Assembly (NCBI RefSeq): GCF_029867415.1
Contig: NC_081185.1
Span: 78,031,553 to 78,095,552, forward strand
Length of the DNA: 64,000 nucleotides
Reading direction: 5' to 3'
Source: Vicia villosa
Taxonomy: Eukaryota > Streptophyta > Magnoliopsida > Fabales > Fabaceae
Shown here: positions 23,211 to 33,156 of the stretch, piece after piece
Layout: the number at the start of each line of letters is the position of its first letter
How positions within the stretch are numbered: position 1 is the stretch's first letter
Position numbers and translations under genes: made by a program
The notes under the pieces: generated by a model
Told to the model about the DNA's origin: nothing
Seen by the model: only the letters and a program-made list of their open reading frames with translations
The model's database searches: none

Positions 23211-23370
23211 CTCGCTAAGTTGAAAACTCGCAAAGAGCGGCTTAGGCAAAAAAGAGCGTCTCGGTGAATCGAAAACCCGAAAGGGCGATTCAGGCAAAAA
23301 TTAGAGACATAAAAAAATATATATTAATCAATCCCGGTAGACTTAAAACCCGAAAGGGGTAGTTTACGCA
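23211..23370 (+). repeat. Three hairpin units directly after the pol stop
   Basis: Three related units. Outer stems are CTAAG/CTTAG (23215-23219 with 23241-23245), TGAATCG/CGATTCA (23265-23271 with 23286-23292) and GTAGACT/AGTTTAC (23337-23343 with 23361-23367, one G-T pair). Each encloses an inner hairpin with a GNRA-type loop: CTC-GCAA-AGAG once and CCC-GAAA-GGG twice. A short GGCAAAA or CGCAAAA tail follows each. Similar single units occur after gag in elements 1, B and C. Confidence 0.6.
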
Positions 23371-23374
23371 AAAG

Positions 23375-24220
23375 TTAGGGATATATGGCAAGTAACTGTG
23401 TTCAGGACAAACTTGATCATTCAAAATTCATAGCGGAGTATTCATCAGCAGTAGGTCATCTTCTACGAAGCACGAATACAGTGCAACTCGGAGTGGAAGG
23501 GAAAGATAACGGTCGTCACGTTTCATCGTAGCCCTTTTCCCGAAAATTACCAATTTCCAACTTTGTAAATACTCCATGGAATCAAGCATTTGGCTGATTA
23601 CCATTCCATATATAATAATTTGAGCCTTGTGCTTTTCCTTTGCAATCTAGTCTTATTCAGTTTCTTGAAATGCATTTTAAGTTTAAACAGTCAATTTCTT
23701 GAAACAAATGTTTTCATAAAAATAAAATGAATTTACTCGCAAAAATAAAGGTGAAATTTCTTTCTGAGGTTTACAAACAATAGGAAGAATGCAAACAGTT
23801 GCTCCGAGAACGGTTGAGACTCCGGGAACCAATATTTCCCCATGAGGTCGCTTTGCGAACATCTCCCGATGACGGATCTTTATTTCAATTCATATTACTT
23901 ACTTCGGACAGCGGACAACTGATAACTAGATATTCCCAACAGAGTTCGAACTACAAGAAGAGGACATCTTCTGATCAACAAGAATTCAAGTCGTATCTTA
24001 GGATTTTCCATCCGCGACAATTCTATTCACATTCACTTTACATTTTATCATTGTCATAATATTCATGCATACATTACATCATAATTGCATAGCCGAATCA
24101 GGCTTTGATCCTGTGAAATGCCCGGGTCATTGAGGCATGAACTCAAGTTTCCCCTGCAAGTTCCGGAGAAACTTTTTCCTTCGAAACAACAGTTCATACA
24201 CAAGGATCTCACCAAGCAAG
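23375..24220 (+). other. 3' UTR of Ogre A, no gene seen
   Basis: Non-coding stretch between the hairpin units and the first tandem array. I see no recognisable protein or RNA gene. Open frames here are short and without domains. Confidence 0.6.
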
Positions 24221-24836
24221 TCAACAAATGGTTGTCTCCTTCAAAGAGATAGTTTGTTCACTTTTGGAATTCCTCAGCCGAGATTCTCCTGCAGAGCGAC
24301 ATTCAACAGTCTTCTTCAGATAAAATAGTCTGCTTCACATTTTGGAACTCCCTACAGGTTTGGTATTTCCCCAGCAGGGTCGAGAGATGCCGCTTTTTCG
24401 CCAAAGAAAATAATTCAGGAAATCTGCCGGCAGATCGACAAATGATTCCCCAGCGGAGTCAGCGAATGATAGTCTTCGTCCAGAAGATAGTTCAGATTCC
24501 CCAACAAAGTCAGCAAAATGGCAGTCTCTTTCAGCAGAAGACAGTTTGCTCACTTTCCTTCACGACAGGGTCAACAAATGGCAGTCTTCCCCGGCAGAAG
24601 ACAGTGTGTTCCCCTAGCAATTGGCAAATGGCAGTCTTTTCCCAAGAAAAGACAGTTTGTCTGTTAAATACTCAAGAGATCGACAAATGGCAGTTTCTTC
24701 AAACAGTTTGTCTGTTTCAGGGATGTTTAGTTCCCCACAGAGTCGATAAATGGTAGTTTTCCTCTTAGGAAAACAGTTTGTTGATTCCCCAGGCACCAGT
24801 CGACGAATGGCAGTTTTCACCCCGAAAACAGTTCGT
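24221..24836 (+). repeat. Variable hairpin-unit array in the Ogre A 3' UTR
   Basis: About ten degenerate units of ~45-75 bp begin near CAAATGGCAG and end near CAGTTTG. Between these words lies an inverted repeat that differs from unit to unit but stays paired: GTCTTC/GAAGAC (24584-24589, 24597-24602), GTCTTTTC/GAAAAGAC (24634-24641, 24646-24653), GTTTTCCT/AGGAAAAC (24756-24763, 24767-24774) and GTTTTC/GAAAAC (24813-24818, 24824-24829). Open frames across the array lack any domain. Confidence 0.75.
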
Positions 24837-24927
24837 CCGCCTTCAAACAAAGTCATTAGCCCCTCAAAAGAGCGCGGGCCCATGTGACAATCTTTCAAAG
24901 ATGCCAAGTCAAAAGGGAAGATGTTGA

Positions 24928-25690
24928 AGTTTCTTTATTACCATCAAATGGTATCTCATCTCCAAGTGCTGATGAGAAGTTTGATGAGGAAACCACCCCT
25001 TAAAGTTTCTTTATTACCGTCAAATGGTATCTTACCTCCAAGTGCTGGTAAGAAGTTTGATGAGGAAACAAACCTTTGAAGTTTCTTTATTTACCGTCAA
25101 ATGGTATCTTACCTCCAAGTGCTGGTAAGAAGTTTGATGAGGAAACAAACCTTTGAAGTTTCCTTATTTACCGTCAAATGGTATCTTACCTCCAAGTGCT
25201 GGTAAGAAGTTTGATGAGGAAACAAACCTTGAAGTTTCTTTATTACCATCAAATGGTATCTCATTTCCAAGTGCTGATGAGAAGTTTGATGAGGAAACCA
25301 CCCCTTAAAGTTTCTTTATTACCATCAAATGGTATCTCATCTCCAAGTGCTGATGAGAAGTTTGATGAGGAAACCACCCCTTAAAGTTTCTTTATTACCG
25401 TCAAATGGTATCTCATCTCCAAGTGCTGATGAGAAGTTTGATGAGGAAACAAATCTTTGAAGTTTCTTTATTACCATCAAATGGTATCTCATCTCCAAGT
25501 GCTGATGAGAAGTTTGATGAGGAAACAAATCTTTGAAGTTTCTTTATTACCATCAAATGGTATCTTACCTCCAAGTGCTGGTAAGAAGTTTGATGAGGAA
25601 ACAAACCTTTGAAGTTTCTTTATTTACCGTCAAATGGTATCTTACCTCCAAGTGCTGGTAAGAAGTTTGATGAGGAAACAAACCGTTGGA
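24928..25690 (+). repeat. 76-bp minisatellite, ten units, Ogre A 3' UTR
   Basis: Ten tandem units of 76-77 bp. Each has two hairpins: TACC(A/G)T-CAA-ATGGTA, then one with loop TCCAAGTGCT. The second stem exists in two forms, TCTTACC/GGTAAGA (five units) and TCTCATC/GATGAGA (four units, plus one with a C-to-T giving a G-T pair). No unit mixes the two forms. The unit length is not a multiple of three and the open frames through it are incidental. Confidence 0.9.
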
Positions 25691-26035
25691 AATTTTCTCT
25701 TTATCTGAGATATTGTCCAAACGCATCCGAGACCAGTTTCGAGATTTAGACATCCGGAACAAGAGGAGGTTGTTTACCTTTTTCTAAGTACCAACACTTA
25801 GTTAAAGAAGATGGATTGCGCATCCTACATTGCCATCCATTCACCAGAATCCACATCAAGCATTTCTACAGGAGTTTGTCTCCTCATCCCCCGCCAAGTG
25901 CGACAACAGGATCAAATCATGCAAAGATTTTATCATCTCAGGAGCGCCCAAAATTCGGGCATTCTTTGATATTTAAGTCTCTTTTACGCGGGAGAGATCG
26001 AGATATCAATCTCTCTCCCTCCAGATAAAAGACAC

Positions 26036-26050
26036 TTAAATAGGGGCATC
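26036..26050 (+). other. Polypurine tract of Ogre A
   Basis: AAATAGGGGCATC lies directly before the LTR start TGTCATACCC at 26051. Element B has nearly the same tract before its LTRs (32609-32621 and 40317-40329). Confidence 0.7.
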
Positions 26051-27588
26051 TGTCATACCCTAATTTTTGACCCCCCTGAGATGACATATCTTCAGGATTT
26101 TCATCAAGTCAAAGTAAGTACCCAGGGCAGTCTGGCATTCAATCGAGGGTGTTCAAAGACAAGAAAACTCAGGCAAAGGATCAATCAATAGAGGGATTAG
26201 TCTCTAATATAATCATAAGACTCAAAAGCCTCATTATTTCACCTATGATTGATTAGACACCCAGTCATCTAAGTACAGAATTACTCAGATCAACAGACTA
26301 GGGTTTGGAGCCTATCAAGGACTAAAATCAAGGATCACTTTTGGGAAACCCTAAAAAACCCCAGGGGATCATTCAAAGACATCAATCATCTTCAAATAGC
26401 TCATATGACAAGATCCACTGGACATCACACCTCAATTCAAAGTCTACACTCATCATTGTCCTCTGGTCGACAATTAGGGTTTTTGACCTAATTCACCAAG
26501 ATAGTTGACTTTCAATCAGGGCATGGATCCAAAACTCAAGACATGATTCAAGAATATCTACTACCTCAATATAATCTATTTACATCATTCATTTGAGGAG
26601 AAGATCTTGATTCTACACAAAAGTCCAAATCTCACCATATCTGGAAAAAAGTCAACTGTATGGAATCACCATTGACTTTTAAGATTTTTGGTCAAAACAT
26701 GACTTTCAAGGATCAATATCATCAATATATGGATATTAAAGTCATTTGACCAAAGAAATTCAAAGAAATTCATCAAGGAGCAAAAAGTCGGGAATTAGGG
26801 TTTTTGAGGGCACTGTGAGAACTCAAAATTTCACCTACACAACTCAAAAAACTTCCAACATGAAAGTTGTAGATCTTGCAAAATAAAACAACATCTTACA
26901 AAGGAACTTTTTTCAAAAGATCAATCATTTAAGAGTTTTGGAAATTTTGGAGTTTTAGGTCATAAACACTTAGAAATTTTTCTAAGTGTTTTAACCTAGT
27001 TTTCTTCCAACTTTGGCCTCATTTTTCACAAATTTGCCAAAGGATTCTGAAGAAACTCCAAACTAATGATTTGAAGTAGATGTTTAGGGCTTTCCAAATT
27101 GTGTTCAACCTTCTCCAAATTCATTTTGAGCTAAGAGTTATGCTTGTTCAAAGTTGGCCTCATGAAGTGAAATTATAGGTCATGCATCATTTTGGAACTT
27201 TGAAATTTTGTGCACATGACCTCAATTATGGATGCTACACGACCCATAACACATCTGAAAACATGCCATGCATCCATTTTCACCATACCATAAGGATTGA
27301 AGAAGATTCTAAAAACAAGAACGTGTGATTATGTAATGATTACATTTGTGAATTTATGGCAAATTGATGAATCACCCAAGGAATCTTCTCACCAACCAAT
27401 TAGAGCTCATTTCTGGCTCAGAATTGTCCCCTAAGATCAAGCAAAATCGAGGGCTAGGGGATTGATCAAATGGAATCAAAATTCTCATCATTGCATAAGA
27501 GATATTTGCAAACTTCCTTCATGCTTAAGAAACCAAACTTCTTTCATTAAGCAAGCTCACTCTTCTGCAACTATACTGAACCAATTGC

Positions 27589-27600
27589 CTATAAATAGAG
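27589..27600 (+). promoter_or_regulatory. TATA box of the Ogre A LTR
   Basis: CTATAAATAGAG is a canonical plant TATA box. It lies about 1.5 kb into the LTR and is followed by a pyrimidine/CA-rich stretch suitable as a transcription start. Confidence 0.6.
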
Positions 27601-28544
27601 GCCTCATTCTCATTCAAAAAACACACCAAAGCAACAGAATTCTTGCTTTCTCTTTTCTTTCTTCATACTTAGTTTTTTCAAAGGTCCTTTGGCAAGAAGA
27701 CTCAGATTCTTCGAACCAAAGCTCTCTCTTTGAAAATAAGTATTCAAACACATTGAGGGAGGCATTTAGAGGTGATCCAAACCTCTGGAACACTTCTGGG
27801 CGTGGAGAATTATCACCTCCACCTCTCATTTGGAGCACTTGGAGTTGGAGGACCATGGAGTAATTCAGGAAGTTTCAAGCCAAGCCAATCATCCAGGCAC
27901 ACTCCTCAGGTCATAGTGAAGCTAACCAGATGGCTGCAGCTCATCTGTAACTCCAAATTCAACAACCTCCATGTCTACTTGAAGCTTAAATCGAGGGAGG
28001 TCCATAGAGCAATTCAGAAGGATTCAAGCTCCAATAAGCATTCAGTTAGCATCATTGAGTCTCAAGGAAGCTATTGAGATCATTCATTCAAACCCAGGTG
28101 CTCTCAATCATCCTCACGACCTCCATTTTCAGAGGTAAGTTCCTGAACTTCACTTCTTTAATTTAAGCACTCTTTGAGTTAAAGCTCGATTCTATCTTGT
28201 TTAGCATCATCAGAGGATTGAAAACCCTCTATCATCATTCATTTATCTTTCAGTATAGCCATTTAATTTGATTTTTAAGTTTTAGGGTTCTTCACGATTT
28301 CTGGTAAATTAGTTAGATGTAGTTAATATCAGTCTATGTTAGTTACATATTTAGAATCGTGAGTGAATTTAGAACAAGTTTCATCTTTATATCGCTGCAA
28401 ATGGTTGAGAATTGAGAGAGTTCAGAAATCCAAATCGTTGGAGCTTGAGGAAGAAGATGACAATGGTGGTGGCGCGCAAATTTCAAACCTCAGGGCAGAG
28501 TTTATTTTATATTTAATGATAGGTGTTTCATAAACGACTGAATA

Positions 28545-28622
28545 ACTTGCCCTAGTGGCCACACATGCGCTCTTAGTCTCCTCATGCCCAAAGTCTGGGG
28601 TTCGAATCCCCCTCGCCCCAGA
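28545..28622 (+). other. tRNA-like module 1 in the Ogre A LTR
   Basis: An A-box-like TGCCCTAGTGG is followed by a perfect T-arm: GGGG, loop TTCGAAT, CCCC, near 28597-28612. The B box reads GGTTCGAATCC and a T-rich tract follows. The D and anticodon arms are not convincing, so it is a tRNA-derived or tRNA-like insert and not a gene call. Confidence 0.45.
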
Positions 28623-28704
28623 CTTTTTATTCCTTTTATTTTTTTTTATGATTTACACGCTTATCTGAAAATATAATGTGTTGGATGTGTATCACTATCA
28701 CCAT

Positions 28705-28780
28705 GCACGCGCTGGCCCAGTGGTTTGGTTTTGGGTATGTGACCTAAAGGGCGTGAGTTCAAGCCTTGGTAGAGACATTC
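28705..28780 (+). other. tRNA-like module 2 in the Ogre A LTR
   Basis: A-box-like CTGGCCCAGTGG and B-box-like GAGTTCAAGCC are separated by about 40 nt and followed by AT-rich DNA. It lies ~160 bp after module 1 in the same orientation. The T-arm stem is weak (GAG/CTT). Confidence 0.4.
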
Positions 28781-29352
28781 CTAATTTTTTATCACTTGTC
28801 ACACCTATTTTCTTCACAACTTCACACAATTAATTCACCTATCAAATTAAATCATTTTTACTTCATTTTTCATACACCTATTATTTAATATATCTATTTT
28901 TGTGAAAAGTCAAAAAATCATAAAAATATTATTTATTTCATGTATTTTAATTAGGTTTAAAGTAGTATATTTTTAAGTGTTTTTTTAAATACTTTAAATA
29001 TATATTGTCACTTTATTTTAACCTAATCATTTTGTAAATAATTTTATGATAAAACCCTAATTGTTTAGGTCTTAATTAGGTAAAAGATCTTTATTTTTAC
29101 CTTAATTAAGTTGACTTTTGTCAATTTTCAAAACTGTTTTCAATCTCCGAATAAATCAAATGATTAAGGTTCTTAAACAACAGAACCTTATATCATTTAC
29201 AAATCATTTTCAAATTACTCTCATAACCAGTACTGTAAAGTACTGGGCCTCTAATAGAGTGTAAGTCCCAAAAAAACCTTCTCTTCTTAGCTTGTTTTCA
29301 AAACTGTATTTTCAAAATCTTCTTTCTGTTTTCAAAACATTCTTCTGGTATT

Positions 29353-29842
29353 TGAAGGGCATTATTCCCGGTGAAACTCTTCAGATACCTATGTGACCTT
29401 TGTCCATCTTCACTTCTTCTGTTTTCAAAAACCCTTAACTGTTTATCATATATATTTAACTGTTATCAACAAAACAACAAAAATTACTGTTGAGGCTCTG
29501 TACATACTTCTCCAAAGGCCTCCACTCCATCCAGGTTAGGCTTTACAAGCTTTCAATTTACAGTCTTTATTTAAATTACTGTCAAATATAAACTGTGCAT
29601 ATATTAGTTTAGAACTACGTTTGAGTATAAACCCTAGGACAGTTAAACTATATATATATATTATAGGAATATGACCTAGGATTGAGAATGTCTTCCCGGT
29701 GAAGGCTCTTTCCTAATTAGAGATCTGTAGTTCAAACCCCCAAGATGAATTATTTCCGGTGAAACATCTTGGCAAAAACCTTAGAATCCAAAAAAATAGG
29801 ACACATCCACCCAAAGAGGAATTATTCCCGGTGAAACCTCTT
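29353..29842 (+). repeat. Hairpins with conserved CCGGTGAAA loop in the Ogre A LTR
   Basis: At least three hairpins share a loop of about 17-21 nt ending (T/C)CCGGTGAAA but have different perfect stems: TGAAG/CTTCA (29353-29357, 29379-29383), CCAAGATG/CATCTTGG (29740-29747, 29765-29772) and AAGAGG/CCTCTT (29814-29819, 29837-29842). A weaker fourth lies around 29676-29715. Confidence 0.7.
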
Positions 29843-29885
29843 ACCCATTTGCTTAGAGCCAAAATAAGTTCAAAACTACATAGCT

Positions 29886-31570
29886 TTCTCTTGTGCTATA
29901 ACAAGGACCCTCGATTAGCCTCCTCTTGGGCTTTGTACAAGGACCCACAGGCTTCTTAAAAGCATTTCCAGCTTCCTCTTGAGCTTGTATACAAGGACCC
30001 ATCAGGTTTCTTATAAACATAGGAACAGGTCTTTAGTCACCTTTTAGCCTACCCTGGTGAGTTTCTTCCAATTTAAACCAGACTTTAAACAAGCTAAGTT
30101 TGTCTCAATTTTGCATTGAGTACACCTTTTGGAATGAGAGACATGGACAGTCTCGGTCACCCTTATCTTCATCAATTTTCCTTAGCAGAGTCTAGGATCC
30201 ATGTTTGAACATCCTCAGCATGTGTCAGCCTTCATCTTGGGCTTTAAACAAGAAGTCTCCACTAGATAATCTTTCTGCCAATCCTTTCATCCTTTAATAA
30301 TTAATGGAGTGCTACCCAAAATCATTCTTTCATTTTTATAAAATCCCTGGAAAGGGTTAGCCTCCAAAGTCAATTAATAAATGTCAAAAATAAAGATTCA
30401 TTTCTCTTAGGAGATAATTTCCCCAAAAAAGTCAAAACCCCTGGAAAGGGTCAGCCTCCAAAAACATGATAAAGTCAGTCTTTTAACAGACAAATTCACC
30501 AGTTGAGTCAAAATCCCTGGAAAGGGTTAGCTTCCAAAGAAAAACAGTCTTTTAATAAATAAAATCTCCTCAGTAGAGCCAAAACCAACAAAAATAGTTA
30601 GCCTCAACCTTGGGCTTCATACAAGGCACCAAACAATAAAACTCCCCTGTCAAGAGTCAGCCTCAACCTTGGGCATTGTACAAGGCAGATAATAGAGTCT
30701 CCCCAGTGAGTTCTTCATCATTCAGTAGCCACAACCTTGGGCTTTGTACAAGGCAGATAAACCATATTTTCATGTGTCAAAGATTCCTAACACCTAGGAT
30801 CTTTTCCCCATAGAGTCATCCATGCTCAGTTTATTTAAGAGTCTGCCACAACCTTGGGCTTTGTACAAGGCAGAAAATAATGTTTTCTCTAGCTAGAGTC
30901 AGCCACAACCTTGGGCTTTGTACAAGGCACATAAAATAGAGTCATTCATTCAATTATCCTCAGCAATCAGCCACAACCTTGGGCTTTGTACAAGGCACAC
31001 AAATAGAGTCTCCCTAAGTAGAGCCAGCCTCAATTCTGGGCTTTGTACAGAACACCAAAAATACCCTGTAATTAATCCCCAATGGAGTCATCTCCCAGAG
31101 TCAATAATAATTAATAAATCAATCAAAAAGCCTCAAGCTTGGGCCTCATACAAGCCAGCTAAAGTCAAATCTTTTATACAGTAGATAGACATAGCTTATC
31201 TCTATAGAGAGATATTTTTACTACTCTACCACATTCAAACAAACAAACATTTCAATTTCAATTTTAATCAAGTCTCCCATTTAGGATTTTGAAAGGCATG
31301 AGCTGGCAGTAAAACCCAGACATGTGGTAACTTTCCCTAATTTGGATGAGCAACTTTCTTTCATTTAAGAGGCATTTGACTGGTATACTTGCACATACAC
31401 AAGTAAGGTCCCCCTCTTGAATGAAATGAATTCAGTTATTCTGTCACTCTTTTAAATGTTTGTGGTAGAATAGTACAAATACCTCTCTGTAAAGATGATT
31501 TCATGCCTCTTTACTGTAAACAGAGATTTAATTCCAAGCTTCAACCTTGAGCTTCAAGCAAGGCACCAAA
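29886..31570 (+). repeat. Hairpins with GGCTTTGTA loop in the Ogre A LTR
   Basis: A dozen or more dispersed units share the 9-nt loop GGCTTTGTA or close variants. The most common stem is CCTTG/CAAGG. Variants remain paired: TCTTG/CAAGA (30235-30239, 30249-30253), TTCTG/CAGAA (31034-31038, 31048-31052) and GCTTG/CAAGC (31137-31141, 31151-31155). They are interleaved with a second motif, CCC-TGGAAA-GGG (about 30345, 30435, 30510). Confidence 0.75.
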
Positions 31571-32107
31571 AACAAGTAATTTCCCTAGTTAGTTCCCCGA
31601 ACTACATTAAGCTCTGACTTCCACTAGGGATATGTAGGCATGAGGTTCACAAGGAATCTCAGCGAGCTAATAAAATACCAAAAATAGTCAGTTTGTCTGT
31701 CTGTCTTTCTTTTATTCAATTCAATTCTCTCTCCTAACACAAAGGAGAAACTTTCCCAATAATCATTAGCAGCAAACACAATCACAATGACACATAGAAG
31801 GTTCCTGTAGAGTACTACAGATATGTAGGGTGTTTAAACACTTCCCTATGTATAACCGACCCCCCGGACTCCAGAATTTCTAGTCTAGGTGAAATCCCCA
31901 CACTTAGCAAACTCCTAGGGTTTAGTTGAGATCTTTTTTTCCCTTTCCTACGCGTAGGACCAATAAGAAAGTTCGTGTGATATCGTAGGAAGAACTGAAA
32001 CAAAATTCATCCCACCACGGGCGCATTCTCCTTCCAAATTTCGCGTGAAGGGTTTAGCGTGCCGTCCTCCCAAGTGAAACGGGGAGGTAAAGAAAACGAC
32101 CACCACA

Positions 32108-32621
32108 CTAATCATGTTTTATCTTGATGGACCTGTGATGGTTATCCAATCATGTTTTACCTTGATTGTCCGTTGATGATTATCCAATCATGTTTTACCT
32201 TGATTGTCCTTTGACGATATCCAATCATGTTTTACCTTGGTTGTCATTTGATGTTGTCCAATCATGTTTTACCTTGATATTCATTTTGATGTAGCCACAT
32301 TCATGTAGGCCTCAGATATTCTCTTCTCGAAGTTCAATCATGTTTTATCTTGAAAGCTTCTGTCGAGAGTTTCTTTCTTTTGTGAAGTCCGATTCTATTC
32401 CTAGATGACGTATACCTTTTCCCTCAGTGGAATCCTTTCTTATCTCCCCAGTGGTGTTATACTCCTCTCTATTCCATAATCATACTTGATGCATCCATTA
32501 GCATCGCATTATAACTTAGGTTCAAAAATTGTGTGTTTTATATTTAAGTCTCTTCAATTACGTCGAGCTGAGGATTTTAACCCTCACATCTCCGGAAAGA
32601 AGAAACTTAAATAGGGGCATC
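32108..32621 (+). mobile_element. 3' UTR end of an upstream element B copy
   Basis: Nearly identical to 39816-40329, the segment just before B's second LTR. It contains ATCATGTTTTACCTTGATTG-type repeats and ends in the polypurine tract before the LTR at 32622. It shows that the LTR at 32622 closes one B unit as well as opening the next. Ogre A is inserted in this segment. Confidence 0.85.
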
Positions 32622-33147
32622 TGTCATACCCCAATTTTTGACCCTAAGATCACACATCATTTGCATTCAATCGTCAATCAAGAGCACCATTGTGAAGCTT
32701 TATCTTTGATACTGTGATTATCTCTGAGGGGAATTATCGAGCATTTATAGCCTTTTATTTGTTTATACTAACCAAAAATCAAAAAAATATATGTTTTGTC
32801 TCTTTTGTTTATATTTTACAGGTGAAAGATCGGGCAAAAATCAAAACAGTGCAAGAAAGCAGTTTTTGAAAATTTGAAGGTGGAAATCGATTTACCCCTG
32901 TGGGAAATCGATTTCCTGTGCGCAAAATTCAAATAAATATAAGGAGGGAAGCTTGACATCATTTTGGCACCTTTTTATTTGATCATTTTATCAATTTTCC
33001 ACCTCATCAAAATTAACTCATTCATTAAACCCACTTTAACCTCATTTTACCATTTTTACCATTTAATTGCCACTTTAATCACCAATTAAACACAAGTTAA
33101 TCACCAAACACAAAAAGACCAATTTGCCACTACTCTTGCTCCAATTC

Positions 33148-33156
33148 TATAAATAG
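33148..33156 (+). promoter_or_regulatory. TATA box of element B LTR 1
   Basis: TATAAATAG in the context CAATTCTATAAATAGAGCC, about 530 bp into the LTR. The same box is at 40856-40864 in LTR 2. Confidence 0.6.

Larger units (their letters stand above)
26051..32107 (+). mobile_element. 3' LTR (about 6 kb) of Ogre A
   Basis: Starts TGTCATACCCTAATTTTTG after the polypurine tract and ends ...CGACCACCACA at about 32107, where element B's 3' UTR sequence resumes (CTAATCATG, matching 39816 onward). The length suits Ogre LTRs, which are unusually long. A TATA box (CTATAAATAGAG) lies at 27589-27600. Downstream are two tRNA-like modules and a dense field of hairpin repeats (29353-31570). Open frames such as 27462-27863 lie around the TATA box/leader and have no domains. 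The right limit is uncertain by a few bases. Confidence 0.75.

Noticed and set aside
24442..25762. Several overlapping open frames on both strands, and a resemblance to a CRISPR array
   Set aside because: They run through tandem repeats of 45-77 bp. Repeat length, lack of unique equal-length spacers and plant context exclude CRISPR, and the frames shift from unit to unit.
27462..28077. Open frames of 133 and 101 codons near the Ogre A TATA box
   Set aside because: Leader sequence of the LTR without any recognisable domain. Probably chance.
28545..28622. Genuine tRNA gene
   Set aside because: The T-arm is perfect but no acceptor, D or anticodon stem could be built by eye. Reported only as a tRNA-like module.
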